Shown here: positions 15,103 to 25,037 of the stretch, piece after piece
Position numbering within the stretch: position 1 is the first letter of the stretch
How the letters are laid out: every line of letters begins with the position of its first letter
DNA from: Campylobacter insulaenigrae NCTC 12927
GTDB lineage: Bacteria; Campylobacterota; Campylobacteria; Campylobacterales; Campylobacteraceae
Direction of reading: 5' to 3'
DNA: 64,000 nt
Assembly (NCBI RefSeq): GCF_000816185.1
Contig: NZ_CP007770.1
Location: 806,001 to 870,000, forward strand
Notes under the pieces: model-generated
Database searches by the model: none
What the model was told of the DNA's origin: nothing
Seen by the model: the letters and a program-made list of their open reading frames with translations, nothing else
Program-made: the position numbers and the translations under genes

Positions 15103-16000
15103 TAAATATTTTTATAAGCCTAAATTCTATCAGAAATTATTAGCCATATTACTCCTACCTTTTAGCTTCTTATATGCTCTTATAGCTATTTTAAATACTA
15201 AAATCAAAAAAGAAATTCATTTTAATATTCCTATTATTAGTGTTGGAAATTTAACTATAGGAGGTAACGGTAAAACCCCTATCTGCAAAGCTATAGCTGC
15301 TGAATTTGAAAAAAGTTTTATTATACTTAGAGGTTACAAAAGAAAAAGCAAAGGCTTAATTGTAGTAAAACATAATTATCAAATATTATGCAACCTCGAT
15401 GAAAGTGGTGATGAGGCCATGGAATATGCGCTAAATCATGAATGTTATGGAGTCATAGTCAGCGAAGATAGAATTTTTGGTATTAACAAAGCTATAGAAC
15501 TTGGTGCAAAACTCATAATTTTAGACGATGCTTTTTCTAAATTTCATATAAATAAATTTGATATTTTACTTCAAAGTAAAGACAAGCCATTTTTTAATTT
15601 TACTCTACCGAGTGGACCTTATCGTTTGCCTAAATTTTACGAAAAACAAGCTGATTATATAGCACATGAAGGAAAAGATTTTTTAAGACATTCTTATGTA
15701 AAAGAAAACCAAAAAGCTATTTTAATAACTTCTATTGCTAAGCCTTTTAGACTTTATGAACATTTTATAAAAGCTAGAGCTTGTTATTTTTTTGCTGATC
15801 ATTACGCTTTTAAAAAACAAGAATTAGAAAAACTTTTAAAAAAACACAATTGTGATACTTTAATGCTTACCTTTAAAGATTATGTAAAAGTGAAAGATTT
15901 TGGCTTTAAAATAGAATTGATAAAATTAGAAATCATCCTAGATGATAATTTTAAACAAATTTTAAAAAACTACATACAAAATTTTAATTTAAGGAGATAA
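15089..16000 (+). CDS. lpxK: Tetraacyldisaccharide 4'-kinase
   Basis: A 303-residue inner-membrane kinase that phosphorylates the lipid A precursor DS-1-P at the 4' position. An N-terminal membrane helix (about residues 17-36) precedes the P-loop GGNGKTP (58-64); further LpxK signatures are RGYKRKSKG, DESGDEA and the Walker B-like LIILDDAF. I start at ATG 15089 (MIWIDK); a TTG one codon upstream is the longer option. It overlaps nadE and ends one base before thrC. Slightly short of the E. coli enzyme, as expected in Campylobacter. Confidence 0.95.
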   Translation: MIWIDKYFYKPKFYQKLLAILLLPFSFLYALIAILNTKIKKEIHFNIPIISVGNLTIGGNGKTPICKAIAAEFEKSFIILRGYKRKSKGLIVVKHNYQILCNLDESGDEAMEYALNHECYGVIVSEDRIFGINKAIELGAKLIILDDAFSKFHINKFDILLQSKDKPFFNFTLPSGPYRLPKFYEKQADYIAHEGKDFLRHSYVKENQKAILITSIAKPFRLYEHFIKARACYFFADHYAFKKQELEKLLKKHNCDTLMLTFKDYVKVKDFGFKIELIKLEIILDDNFKQILKNYIQNFNLRR

Positions 16001-16001
16001 A

Positions 16002-17408
16002 ATGTTATTACACTCTACTCAAAATATTAATGAAACTTCAAATTTCTCAGACGCTTTATTAAATCCTAGTGCTAAAAATAATGCATTATATGCTCCTTTA
16101 AATTTACCACGGTTAGATTTTAAACAACTACGAAATTTAAGCTATACAGAATTTGCTTTAAAAATTATAGAAGCTTTTGATTTTGATTTAGATTTAGAAA
16201 TATTTAAAAAAGCTTTAAAAACTTATGAAAATTTTGACGATGCAAGTTGTCCGATAAATCTTAAAAAAATTAATGAAAACTTATATATAAATGAATTGTA
16301 TCATGGGCCAACTAGAGCTTTTAAAGATATGGCCTTACAACCTTTTGGAGTGCTTTTAGAATATTTAAAAAAAGATAATTCTTATTTAATTATGTGTGCT
16401 ACTAGCGGAGATACAGGACCTGCAACATTAAAAAGTTTTGAAAATAAAAAAAATATTAAAGTAGTTTGTATATATCCAGATAATGGAACGAGTAAAACTC
16501 AAGCTTTGCAAATGATTCATACAAAGGCTGATAATTTAAAATCTATAGCAATCAAAGGTAATTTTGACGATGCTCAAAATGCTTTAAAAACTCTTTTACA
16601 AGATGATGATTTCAAAAATACACTAAAACAAGAAAAATTTAATCTTAGTGCAGCAAATTCGGTAAATTTTGGAAGAATACTTTTTCAAATTATTTACCAT
16701 TACTATGCAAGTGTAAAAATAAATCAAAAAATAGATATTATCATTCCAAGTGGAAATTTTGGAGATGCATTAGGAGCTTATTATGCCAAGAAAATGGGAG
16801 CAAATATTGCAAAAATAAAAATTGCTTCAAATTCTAATAATATTTTAAGCGAATTTTTCAATACAGGAAAATATGATTTAAGAAATAAAACTTTACAAAA
16901 AACCATTTCTCCAGCTATGGATATTTTAATATCTTCAAATATAGAAAGATTACTTTTTGATAAATTTAAAGATGAAAGAACAAAAAACTTAATGCAAATG
17001 CTTAAAAATCAAAAATTTTATGAACTTACCCAAGAAGAATTAAAACTCTTAAAAGAGGATTTTGAAGCCGATTTTTGCACTGATGAAGAATGTATGCAAT
17101 ATATAAGAGACTATCAAGATCACCTTTTAGATCCTCATACTTGCACTTGTTTTAAAATGCTTAATTTAAACACACCCACTCTCATAACCTCTACAGCTCA
17201 ATGGAGCAAATTTACACCAAGTATGTACAAGGCTTTATTTGATAAAGAATGTATTAATGAAAAAGAAGCGATGGAAGAACTTGCGAAAAAATTTCACCAA
17301 CCCATACATAAAAATATTATTTCTTTATTTGAAAAAGAAGATCTTAAGATAATTCCTTGCAAAATTAATGATTTAAAACAGATTATTATAGATTGGATAA
17401 AACAATGA
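16002..17408 (+). CDS. thrC: Threonine synthase
   Basis: A 468-residue PLP enzyme that converts O-phosphohomoserine to threonine. The PLP lysine is Lys108 in PTRAFKDMALQP; the phosphate-binding ATSGDTGPA loop and the PSGNFGDALGAYYAKKMG stretch are typical of the longer, E. coli-type threonine synthases. A good AAGGAGATAAA site precedes the ATG. It lies one base behind lpxK and shares four bases (ATGA) with kdsB, so it is translated within the same operon. Confidence 0.97.
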   Translation: MLLHSTQNINETSNFSDALLNPSAKNNALYAPLNLPRLDFKQLRNLSYTEFALKIIEAFDFDLDLEIFKKALKTYENFDDASCPINLKKINENLYINELYHGPTRAFKDMALQPFGVLLEYLKKDNSYLIMCATSGDTGPATLKSFENKKNIKVVCIYPDNGTSKTQALQMIHTKADNLKSIAIKGNFDDAQNALKTLLQDDDFKNTLKQEKFNLSAANSVNFGRILFQIIYHYYASVKINQKIDIIIPSGNFGDALGAYYAKKMGANIAKIKIASNSNNILSEFFNTGKYDLRNKTLQKTISPAMDILISSNIERLLFDKFKDERTKNLMQMLKNQKFYELTQEELKLLKEDFEADFCTDEECMQYIRDYQDHLLDPHTCTCFKMLNLNTPTLITSTAQWSKFTPSMYKALFDKECINEKEAMEELAKKFHQPIHKNIISLFEKEDLKIIPCKINDLKQIIIDWIKQ

Positions 17409-18130
17409 TTATTATACCAGCAAGATTAAAATCAAGTCGCTTCGAAAATAAAATACTATGCGATATAGATGGTTTGCCCATGTTTGTTTATACTGCTAAG
17501 AAAATGCAAACAATTGATAAAGTTTATGTTGCAGTTGATGATAAAAATGTACTAAACATAGCACAAAAACATAATATAGATGCTGTATTAACTAATATCA
17601 ATCATGAAAGTGGAACTGATAGAATAAATGAAACTTGTGAAATTTTAAATATTAATCAAGAAGAAATTATCATCAATGTTCAAGCTGATGAGCCTTTTAT
17701 AGAATTAGAAAATATCAAGAAATTTAAAGAATTTAGCAAATGTGCTTTTGAAAATAATCAAACTTTTATGACAAGTTGTTATAAAGAAATAGATGAGTTT
17801 GCTAGTCAAGATCCAAATTTAGTTAAAGTAATTACAGATATAAATGATTTTGCTTTATATTTTTCAAGATCAAAAATTCCTTATGAAAGAGCTACATACA
17901 AAGAAAAATTTAAAGCGCACTTAGGAATCTATGCTTATAAAGTTAAAAATTTACGAGAATTTTGTACTTTTAAAAATTCAACTTTAGAAGAATGCGAAAA
18001 ATTAGAACAATTAAGAGCTTTAGAAAATGGTAAAAAAATAAAGATGTTAAAGATCACTAGTAAAAGTATTGGTATAGATACCAAAGAAGATTATGACAAA
18101 GCTATCAAAATATTAAAGGAGCAAAAATGA
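17405..18130 (+). CDS. kdsB: 3-deoxy-manno-octulosonate cytidylyltransferase
   Basis: A 241-residue enzyme that activates Kdo as CMP-Kdo for lipid A-core assembly. The protein opens with the nucleotide-binding MIIIPARLKSSRF and contains NVQADEPFI, both hallmarks of KdsB. I choose ATG 17405, which gives the canonical N-terminus and an ATGA overlap with thrC; an upstream TTG in the same frame (17393) would add four residues. With lpxK it puts two lipid A steps in this operon. Confidence 0.96.
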   Translation: MIIIPARLKSSRFENKILCDIDGLPMFVYTAKKMQTIDKVYVAVDDKNVLNIAQKHNIDAVLTNINHESGTDRINETCEILNINQEEIIINVQADEPFIELENIKKFKEFSKCAFENNQTFMTSCYKEIDEFASQDPNLVKVITDINDFALYFSRSKIPYERATYKEKFKAHLGIYAYKVKNLREFCTFKNSTLEECEKLEQLRALENGKKIKMLKITSKSIGIDTKEDYDKAIKILKEQK

Positions 18131-18891
18131 AAAAATTTCTATTATTATGTTTATTATTCTTTAGTCTAAACGCAAAAGAATTGATAGTTGGTATGGAGCT
18201 TGCGTATCCTCCTTTTGAAATGAGTGATGCAAAAGGAAATCCAAGTGGTGTTAGTGTTGATTTTTTGAAAGAATTTGCCAAAGAAAATAATTATACCCTT
18301 CAAATTCAAAACATAGCTTGGGATGGTTTAATACCAGCGCTTAGAAGCAAAAAGATTGACTTAATTATGTCTTCAATGAGTGTAAGCGAACAAAGAAAAA
18401 AAGTTCTTGATTTTACTATCCCTTATGCTAAAGCAAATTTAGCAATCTTAAGTGCAAAAAAATCAAACATCAATTCCATTGATGATTTAAATAAAAAAGG
18501 TAAAGTTATAGCATTAAAAAGAGGTACTAGTGCTCATATTTATGCTCAAAATAATCTCTCAAACGCAAAAATTTTAGTTTTTGATAAAGAAAGTGCGGCT
18601 ATATTGGAAGTTATTCAAGGTAAAGCTGATGGATTTATTTATGATCAAATGAGTATCTATAAAGCTTGGCAAAAAAATTCAGATCAAACTAAAGCTATTT
18701 TTACACCTTTTGAGGAGCATCCAGAACAATGGGCTATAGCTTTAAATAAAAATAATGAAAAACTAAAAATTGAACTAAACAATTTTATACAAAAATCAAA
18801 AGAAAATGGTTTTTTTGATGATTTAGCTCAAAAATACTTAAAAGATATACAAGAAATTTTCAAAGAACAAAAACTTGAATTTTTCTTTTAA
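18127..18891 (+). CDS. Periplasmic amino acid-binding protein of an ABC transporter
   Basis: A 254-residue protein with a short signal peptide (MKKFLLLCLLFFSLNAK) and the SBP_bac_3 fold: ELAYPPFEM near the N-terminus, GLIPALRSKKIDLIMSSMS in the middle, ALKRGTSAHIYAQ and DGFIYDQM later. This family binds polar amino acids such as Gln, Glu, Arg or Cys. The start overlaps kdsB by four bases. A permease gene of the same transporter class lies directly behind it but on the opposite strand, overlapping by four bases at the stops. No cognate ATPase gene is in the window, and the ligand cannot be assigned. Confidence 0.92.
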   Translation: MKKFLLLCLLFFSLNAKELIVGMELAYPPFEMSDAKGNPSGVSVDFLKEFAKENNYTLQIQNIAWDGLIPALRSKKIDLIMSSMSVSEQRKKVLDFTIPYAKANLAILSAKKSNINSIDDLNKKGKVIALKRGTSAHIYAQNNLSNAKILVFDKESAAILEVIQGKADGFIYDQMSIYKAWQKNSDQTKAIFTPFEEHPEQWAIALNKNNEKLKIELNNFIQKSKENGFFDDLAQKYLKDIQEIFKEQKLEFFF

Positions 18892-19667
18892 GAGAGTTTT
18901 TTTTCAAGTATTCTTGAAAAAATTGAAATAGGTAAAGTTAAAATTAAATAGCATAATGCCAAAGGAATATAAATCTCTAAGGTAGAAAATGTAAAAGCAT
19001 TAATTTCTTGGGCATTTTGCGTTAATTCTGAAATAGCTATAACACTCAAAAGCGAGCTATCTTTAATAAGATTACTTAATTGACCGCTTAATGGAGCTAA
19101 GATATTTTTCAAAGCTTGAGGAAAAATTACACTCTTGTAAATATCAAATTCACTTAAACCCAGAGCCTTAGCATTTTCATATTGAATTTTATGTACACTT
19201 AAAATTCCTGCTCTAAAAATCTCACAAATATAAGCGCTTGAAAACAAAGCCAAAATCAAAATTCCACAGATATAACGATTATCAAGTCCTAAACTATCTG
19301 CAAAAATATAATAGATTAATAAAATTTGCACAAGCAAAGGAGTTCCTCGAATAAATTCTATATAAACTCTTGAAAACATATTAAAAATAATAATTCTACA
19401 TAAACTCATATAACACAAAATCAAGGCAAATAATACGCCAATAATCAAAGATAAAATACTAATTAACAAAGTGGTAAAAAAGCCTGATATCATTTTGTAT
19501 TTATATGCTAACAAACTTGAAAAATCAAAATTGTAAGTAGCGCTTAAAAAAATAAAATAAAAAAATGTAAATAAAATAGTTATCAATATAAAAGCATTGA
19601 TAATAAAATTTGTAAATTTTAAACTCTTATTTTCATTAAATTTGTGATTTAAAACAAAAAAACTCAA
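18888..19667 (-). CDS. Amino acid ABC transporter permease
   Basis: A 259-residue inner-membrane protein with about five to six helices and the HisM/GlnP-type signature region: RGTPLLVQILLIYY, then the EAA-like cytoplasmic loop (ENAKALGLSEFDIYKSVIFPQAL) that docks to the ATPase. It forms the channel for amino acids delivered by a binding protein, probably the product of the convergent gene at 18127-18891, whose stop it overlaps. The 113-base gap before dsbD holds its promoter. The matching ATP-binding subunit is not nearby. Confidence 0.92.
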   Translation of the reverse strand: MSFFVLNHKFNENKSLKFTNFIINAFILITILFTFFYFIFLSATYNFDFSSLLAYKYKMISGFFTTLLISILSLIIGVLFALILCYMSLCRIIIFNMFSRVYIEFIRGTPLLVQILLIYYIFADSLGLDNRYICGILILALFSSAYICEIFRAGILSVHKIQYENAKALGLSEFDIYKSVIFPQALKNILAPLSGQLSNLIKDSSLLSVIAISELTQNAQEINAFTFSTLEIYIPLALCYLILTLPISIFSRILEKKLS

Positions 19668-19780
19668 TTTTTTCCTTAATTATTTTATAAGACTAACATT
19701 TTATTTAAGACAAATTTTAACTTAAATTTACCACAAATAAGTAAAATAATACCTTTTATCTTTCAATATCAAGGAAAAAT

Positions 19781-21469
19781 ATGCGTTTTTTGTTAATATT
19801 TTTTTGTTGTATTAATTTACTTTTTTCTAGTGAAATTTTAAAACTTGATGAAGCATTTAGACTAAACACTCATTCTTCTGATCAAGGAATTTTTTTAAAA
19901 ATTAACCTAGCAGATAAAATTTATCTTTATAAAGAACAAACTAAAGTTTTAATTAATGCAGATGATATAACTTCTCTATTAAATTTTCCACAAACTTCAA
20001 CACGTGAAAACAAAGAAGTAATTTTTAATCAACTTGAAATTTTTATACCTAAACTTTTATTAGATGATTTTATAAAAACAGATAAAGCAAAACTTAGTTT
20101 AACTTATCAGGGTTGTTCTGAAAATGGTTTATGTTATCGCCCTGTAAATATTAATTATGAACTTATCAAACAAAATGATATATATCAAATAAACTCGATT
20201 AAAAATCAGTTTCAAAATGCAAGTGAAGATGAGCAAATCGCTAATAATCTAAGTAAAGAAAATTTATTTATCACTTTAATAACTTTTTTTGGCTATGGTT
20301 TGTTACTTTCACTAACTCCTTGTATTTTACCTATGATACCTATACTTTCATCTTTAATAGCTATGAAATTAAAAGACAATTCTTCTAAAAAACATAGTTT
20401 TTATCTTTCTTTTGTTTATGTATTTTTTATGTCTTTAGCTTATGCTATAGCTGGAGCTTTAGTAGGTCTTGCAGGAGCAAATGTACAAGGATTATTGCAA
20501 CAACCTTGGATAATCATAACTTTTACTGGAATTTTCATTCTGCTTGCATTTTCTATGTTTGGATTTTACGAATTACAACTTCCACTTAAATTTCAAAATT
20601 ACATCAACAAAAAAATGGAAAATAAAAATGGAGTTATAGGCGTAGCAATTATGGGATTTTTATCAGCACTAATTGTAGGTCCTTGTGTAGCAGCGCCACT
20701 AGCTGGAGCGTTATTATATATCACAAAAAGTGGAGATGTATTATTAGGCGGGCTTTCTTTGTTTATAATGAGTTTTGGTATGGGTATGCCTTTGCTTTTA
20801 TTGGGTCTTGGTGGAAGTTTCTTAAAAAGTGGAGTTTGGATGTTAAAAGTTAAAGTATTCTTTGGCTTTTTAATGCTTGCCATGGCTATCTGGATTATGG
20901 AAAGAATTTTAAGTGAAGATATTATCTTAATACTCTATGGAATACTAGGTGTATTCTTTACAAGCTTTATGGGACTCTTTGATGAAACTAAAAATAACTT
21001 TGATAAATTTAAAAAAGCTTCTTTAATACTGATTTTAGTTTATAGCTTAAGTATTCTAATTGGAGGATTTATGGGCTCAAAAAATTTACTCAAACCTTTA
21101 AATTTTTCTACAAATATAGAGCAAAATTCTCAAAATTTAGCTTTCAAAAAAATTAAAAATTTAAAAGAATTAAACGAGGAATTACAAAATTCTACCAAGC
21201 CAATTATGTTAGATTTTACAGCCGCTTGGTGTGAAAACTGCAAACTTTTAGAACAATATACTTTTAAAGATGCAAAAGTACAAGAATTATTAAGTAATTA
21301 CACACTTTTGCAAGCTGATATTACAAATAACACTAAAGAAGATTTAGCACTGATGAAAGAATTCAATGTTTTTGGCCCACCAGTTATGATATTTTTTCAT
21401 AATACTAAAGAAAAAGGTCGTATAGTTGGTTATGTTAATGCACAAGAATTTATAGAAAAATTACCTTAA
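19781..21469 (+). CDS. dsbD: Thiol:disulfide interchange protein DsbD
   Basis: A 562-residue electron shuttle that carries reducing power from cytoplasmic thioredoxin to periplasmic partners. Three domains are visible: a signal peptide and periplasmic alpha domain with its Cys pair (CSENGLCYRP, about residues 110-120); a membrane domain of about eight helices with cysteines in TPCILPM and GPCVAAP; and a C-terminal thioredoxin-like domain with WCENCK. All three Cys pairs are present. An AAGGAAAAAT site precedes the ATG. It ends four bases before a convergent oxidoreductase gene with no visible hairpin between. Confidence 0.95.
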   Translation: MRFLLIFFCCINLLFSSEILKLDEAFRLNTHSSDQGIFLKINLADKIYLYKEQTKVLINADDITSLLNFPQTSTRENKEVIFNQLEIFIPKLLLDDFIKTDKAKLSLTYQGCSENGLCYRPVNINYELIKQNDIYQINSIKNQFQNASEDEQIANNLSKENLFITLITFFGYGLLLSLTPCILPMIPILSSLIAMKLKDNSSKKHSFYLSFVYVFFMSLAYAIAGALVGLAGANVQGLLQQPWIIITFTGIFILLAFSMFGFYELQLPLKFQNYINKKMENKNGVIGVAIMGFLSALIVGPCVAAPLAGALLYITKSGDVLLGGLSLFIMSFGMGMPLLLLGLGGSFLKSGVWMLKVKVFFGFLMLAMAIWIMERILSEDIILILYGILGVFFTSFMGLFDETKNNFDKFKKASLILILVYSLSILIGGFMGSKNLLKPLNFSTNIEQNSQNLAFKKIKNLKELNEELQNSTKPIMLDFTAAWCENCKLLEQYTFKDAKVQELLSNYTLLQADITNNTKEDLALMKEFNVFGPPVMIFFHNTKEKGRIVGYVNAQEFIEKLP

Positions 21470-21473
21470 TAAC

Positions 21474-22649
21474 TCATCTAAAAAAGCCCTTAATTCCTTG
21501 AAGTTGGTATTGCCATAATTTTTCTATAAAAATTTTAAGCTTTATAGCTATTTTTCCACTTAAAGGTTTATGCAATACATTTCCTACTGCATAATCTTTT
21601 CCTATAGAACAAAGAGTATTTCCGCTAATAAATTTAAATTTTTGGTTATTTTCTTTATTGGCAATCATATTCATCAAAGATTTAGCTACATAAGCACCTT
21701 GTCTTAAAGCTAATTGTGCAGTTGGTGGATAAGGTATATTAGTTTTTGGATCTTTTAATATGCTATTATCTCCTATAAAAAAATATCGATTAGCATTTTC
21801 TATATTTATAGGATGCATAAATTCATCAATCTCAATACGAGATCTTACACTTAAAAAATCATCACTATTTTCTATAACACTATTTCCTCTAACTCCAGCT
21901 GTCCAAATTATAGTATTTGCTTTTATAAAATCTTGAGAATTTAATCTTATCCCGTTTCTTTCGCATTCTATAATTTTAGATTTTTCATACACTTTAATAC
22001 CTAAATTTTCCAGTCTTAACTTAGCCTTGCTAGCTAAAACTACATCAAACATTGGCAAAATATGATCCATAGCTTCTATGATAGAAAGTTCTAAATTTTC
22101 ATAAGCAATATTCTCTTTTTTGCAAGTTTCTTGTAATTGCAACGCTAAAGAAGCTATAAATTCAACCCCACTCAAACCACCTCCACAAACTGCAATTTTT
22201 AAATCATCTTTATTTTGTGTGTAACGATAATTTTTTATTTTTTTATAAATTTCCTCATTAATTTTCAAAGCATTTTCATAATTATCTATACTTAAAGCAT
22301 ATTCTTGCATACCTTTAATTCCAAAAGTTTCCTTTGTAAATCCTAAACCACAAACTAAAATATCAAACCCATACTCACCATTTTTAGTGATAACTTTGTC
22401 TTTTTTTATTTTTACAACTTCATCTTGGATTAATTCAATATTAGAATTTAATAAGGGCAAAAGATCAAATTTAGGGCTTTCAACATCTTCATTTGATGCA
22501 ACCTTGTGTAATAAAATAGTATGATAGTGATAAGAATTATTATTAATTAAGCTAACTTGAGTTTTGACAAAAAAATCTTCATCCAAGGCTTTTATAGTAG
22601 ATAAACTAGCATACCCAGCACCTAAAAATAGAATTTTTTTCTTTTGCAT
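21474..22649 (-). CDS. NDH-2-like NAD(P)H dehydrogenase (FAD-dependent)
   Basis: A 391-residue flavoprotein of the type II NADH:quinone oxidoreductase family. The FAD Rossmann motif FLGAGYASLS is at the N-terminus, the NAD(P)H motif CGGGLSGVEF near residue 155, and the second FAD strand (YFFIGDNS) with PPTAQLALRQGAYVAK near residue 310. The C-terminus is basic and amphipathic (IEKLWQYQLQGIKGFF), suited to binding the inner membrane surface. It probably feeds electrons to menaquinone. It stands alone, divergent from the NSS transporter gene. Confidence 0.85.
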   Translation of the reverse strand: MQKKKILFLGAGYASLSTIKALDEDFFVKTQVSLINNNSYHYHTILLHKVASNEDVESPKFDLLPLLNSNIELIQDEVVKIKKDKVITKNGEYGFDILVCGLGFTKETFGIKGMQEYALSIDNYENALKINEEIYKKIKNYRYTQNKDDLKIAVCGGGLSGVEFIASLALQLQETCKKENIAYENLELSIIEAMDHILPMFDVVLASKAKLRLENLGIKVYEKSKIIECERNGIRLNSQDFIKANTIIWTAGVRGNSVIENSDDFLSVRSRIEIDEFMHPINIENANRYFFIGDNSILKDPKTNIPYPPTAQLALRQGAYVAKSLMNMIANKENNQKFKFISGNTLCSIGKDYAVGNVLHKPLSGKIAIKLKIFIEKLWQYQLQGIKGFFR

Positions 22650-22745
22650 TAAAAATCCTTTACTTTGTTATAAAAATATTAAATTTTTTGGCATAATGTT
22701 ATAACTTTTTATCTTAAAATACATTTTATTTACCAAGGAAACATT

Positions 22746-24095
22746 ATGCAAAGACAAATATGGAGTAGCACTCTTACATACATACTTACAGTAGCAGGAG
22801 CAACAATTGGCTTTGGTGCTACTTGGCGTTTTCCTTATCTAGTAGGAGAAAATGGAGGGGGTGCTTATGTTTTAACATTTTGTATTGCTATGATTTGCAT
22901 AGGAATTCCTGTTATCTTAGTTGAAAATGTCATTGGAAGAAAAAGGATGTTAAACTCGGTAGATGCATTTAGTGGTATTAATATTAATCAAACTTGGAAG
23001 GGTGTTGGTTATATGGGTCTATTAGGTAGCTTTGGAATTATGGCTTATTACATGGTTATAGGCGGCTGGGTTTTAGCCTATATTTTTAAAATTATTATAG
23101 GAGATTTTGATCTTTCAAACCCTATAAATGCTCAATATACTAGTAATTTTTATAATTTAACAATAGAAAATAATCCACTATTAATAGGTATTTTTACAAC
23201 AATTTTTGTAGCATTAAATTGGTTTATATTAAAAAAAGGTGTAATAGAAGGTATAGAAAAATCCGTTAAATATCTTATGCCATTTTTATTTATTTGTCTT
23301 TTAATTGTAGTTGTCAGAAATTTAACCTTAGAAGGTGCTAGTGAAGGTGTAAAATTTTATTTAACTCCTGATATATCTAAAATTACACCTAAATTATTTA
23401 TAGATGTTTTAGGACAAGTATTTTTTGCTCTTTCTTTAGGTTTTGGAGTAATGATTACTTTATCTTCACATTTAAATAAAAATGAGAATTTAATCAAAAC
23501 TTCGATATACACAGGTGTTTTAAACACTTTGATAGCAGTCTTAGCTGGATTTATGATTTTTCCCGCTTTATTTAGCGCAGGTTTGACTCCTGATAGTGGT
23601 CCTTCCTTGGTTTTTAAGACTTTACCTGTGGCATTTTCTCATATACCTTTTGGTGGAATAATATGTGTATTTTTCTTTTTACTATTAATTGTCGCAGCAC
23701 TTACCACTAGCTTGCCTATTTATCAAGTTATTATTAGCGTTTTAGAAGAAAAATTCAAACTTGCAAAAAATACTGCCATAAATATTACTTTAGGAAGTAT
23801 TTTCTTACTTGGAAATTTACCATGTATTCTAACTTATGGACCATTAAAAGATATAATTATCATCAAGAATAAAAATATCTTTGATACTTTTGATTTTATA
23901 AGTGGCAACATACTTTTTGTTTTAACAGCATTTTTATGTTGTATTTATGTTGGCTGGATTATGAAAGATGATGCAATTAAAGAATTATCAAACGACGGAA
24001 AAATAAAATCAATTTGGCTAAAAATATGGTTTTACTATGTTAAATTTATTATTCCTATTATTATTTTAACAATTTTTTATTTTGGAATTTTTTAG
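22746..24095 (+). CDS. Sodium-dependent transporter, NSS family
   Basis: A 449-residue inner-membrane protein with about 11-12 helices. The NSS signature in helix 1 is clear (ATIGFGATWRFPYLVGENGG), including the unwound Gly-rich stretch that binds Na+ and substrate in LeuT. It would import an amino acid or similar solute with sodium. It has an AAGGAAAC site and its own intergenic region. In C. jejuni, as I recall, an NSS gene also lies next to the ACC-deaminase-like and OmpA-like genes. The substrate is unknown. Confidence 0.93.
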   Translation: MQRQIWSSTLTYILTVAGATIGFGATWRFPYLVGENGGGAYVLTFCIAMICIGIPVILVENVIGRKRMLNSVDAFSGININQTWKGVGYMGLLGSFGIMAYYMVIGGWVLAYIFKIIIGDFDLSNPINAQYTSNFYNLTIENNPLLIGIFTTIFVALNWFILKKGVIEGIEKSVKYLMPFLFICLLIVVVRNLTLEGASEGVKFYLTPDISKITPKLFIDVLGQVFFALSLGFGVMITLSSHLNKNENLIKTSIYTGVLNTLIAVLAGFMIFPALFSAGLTPDSGPSLVFKTLPVAFSHIPFGGIICVFFFLLLIVAALTTSLPIYQVIISVLEEKFKLAKNTAINITLGSIFLLGNLPCILTYGPLKDIIIIKNKNIFDTFDFISGNILFVLTAFLCCIYVGWIMKDDAIKELSNDGKIKSIWLKIWFYYVKFIIPIIILTIFYFGIF

Positions 24096-24137
24096 TGAAA
24101 TTATATTTTCTATTTTACTAGTTTTAAAGTAATAATA

Positions 24138-25037
24138 TTATTTATTAGCTTGAAATTTATATTCATATCGCTTTAACATACTTATATTTCCATCAAGTCC
24201 ACCTTGATGGATATATAATATTTTATTAGAAAACATTTTTTTATTCTCTATCAAAGTTTTAAAACCTACCATATCATAAATTAAATCAAATTCAATATTA
24301 CATTTTTGCTTTAGATCTTTATAAAGCTCAAACAATTCTATATAAGGTTTAGCAAAATGATATTTTTTAGGAGGATTTAATATAGTCAAATTACTAAAAT
24401 CATAATTTTCATTTAAAGATAAAATTTGCTTTTTTAAATAATCTTCATCTCCAACACAAGCACAGGTATAAACCCTAAATTTAGAATGTTTTGCTAAAAA
24501 TGCCGCTGAAGTTCCTGTGCCTGATGGCAAAAAAATATCAACATTTTCATTCAATTGCTCATCAAGCTCTAAAGCCAACTGCTCATAACCAAATTCAGCC
24601 TCTTTAGTAGCAATACCCTCTTCTATAAAAATATCCTCATTATTTATTAAATTTAACGCTTTAGCTTTTTTATTCAAAAAATCATTATTTTCTACAATTT
24701 TAGCACCATATTCTAAAGCTAATAAGTAATTTCCATGAGGATTTTTTTTTAAAAAAGAATTAATCTTTTCACATACGAAAATCAATTCAAAATTATTTTC
24801 ATAGCAAAATATGGCTAAAGCCACCAAAGCATTACTTTGTGAAGATCCATAAGAAATAAATTTTTGTCCTTTTTTAAATAAATGTTTATTTTTTTCAAAA
24901 AAGGCTAATTTTCTAGCCTTATTTCCATTGATACAACCTAATAGATCATCTCTTTTTAAAAAAAAATCAAAATCATCGTATTTTAAACTATCTATTCTAC
25001 TTACTATCAAGGTATTTTTCAACCTTTTCCAAAGCAT
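24138..25037 (-). CDS. PLP-dependent ACC deaminase/D-cysteine desulfhydrase family protein
   Basis: A 299-residue fold-type II PLP enzyme. FLKRDDLLGCINGNKARKL near residues 27-45 holds the likely PLP lysine, followed by SYGSSQSNALVALA, the cofactor phosphate and substrate loop, and PSGTGTSAAFLAK near residue 170. This is the ACC deaminase/D-cysteine desulfhydrase family; which amino acid it uses cannot be told. The ATG at 25037 gives a 41-base overlap with the OmpA-like gene upstream; an internal TTG ten codons in, with AAAGG before it, is a possible shorter start. It is likely the last gene of the motor-like operon. Confidence 0.85.
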   Translation of the reverse strand: MLWKRLKNTLIVSRIDSLKYDDFDFFLKRDDLLGCINGNKARKLAFFEKNKHLFKKGQKFISYGSSQSNALVALAIFCYENNFELIFVCEKINSFLKKNPHGNYLLALEYGAKIVENNDFLNKKAKALNLINNEDIFIEEGIATKEAEFGYEQLALELDEQLNENVDIFLPSGTGTSAAFLAKHSKFRVYTCACVGDEDYLKKQILSLNENYDFSNLTILNPPKKYHFAKPYIELFELYKDLKQKCNIEFDLIYDMVGFKTLIENKKMFSNKILYIHQGGLDGNISMLKRYEYKFQANK

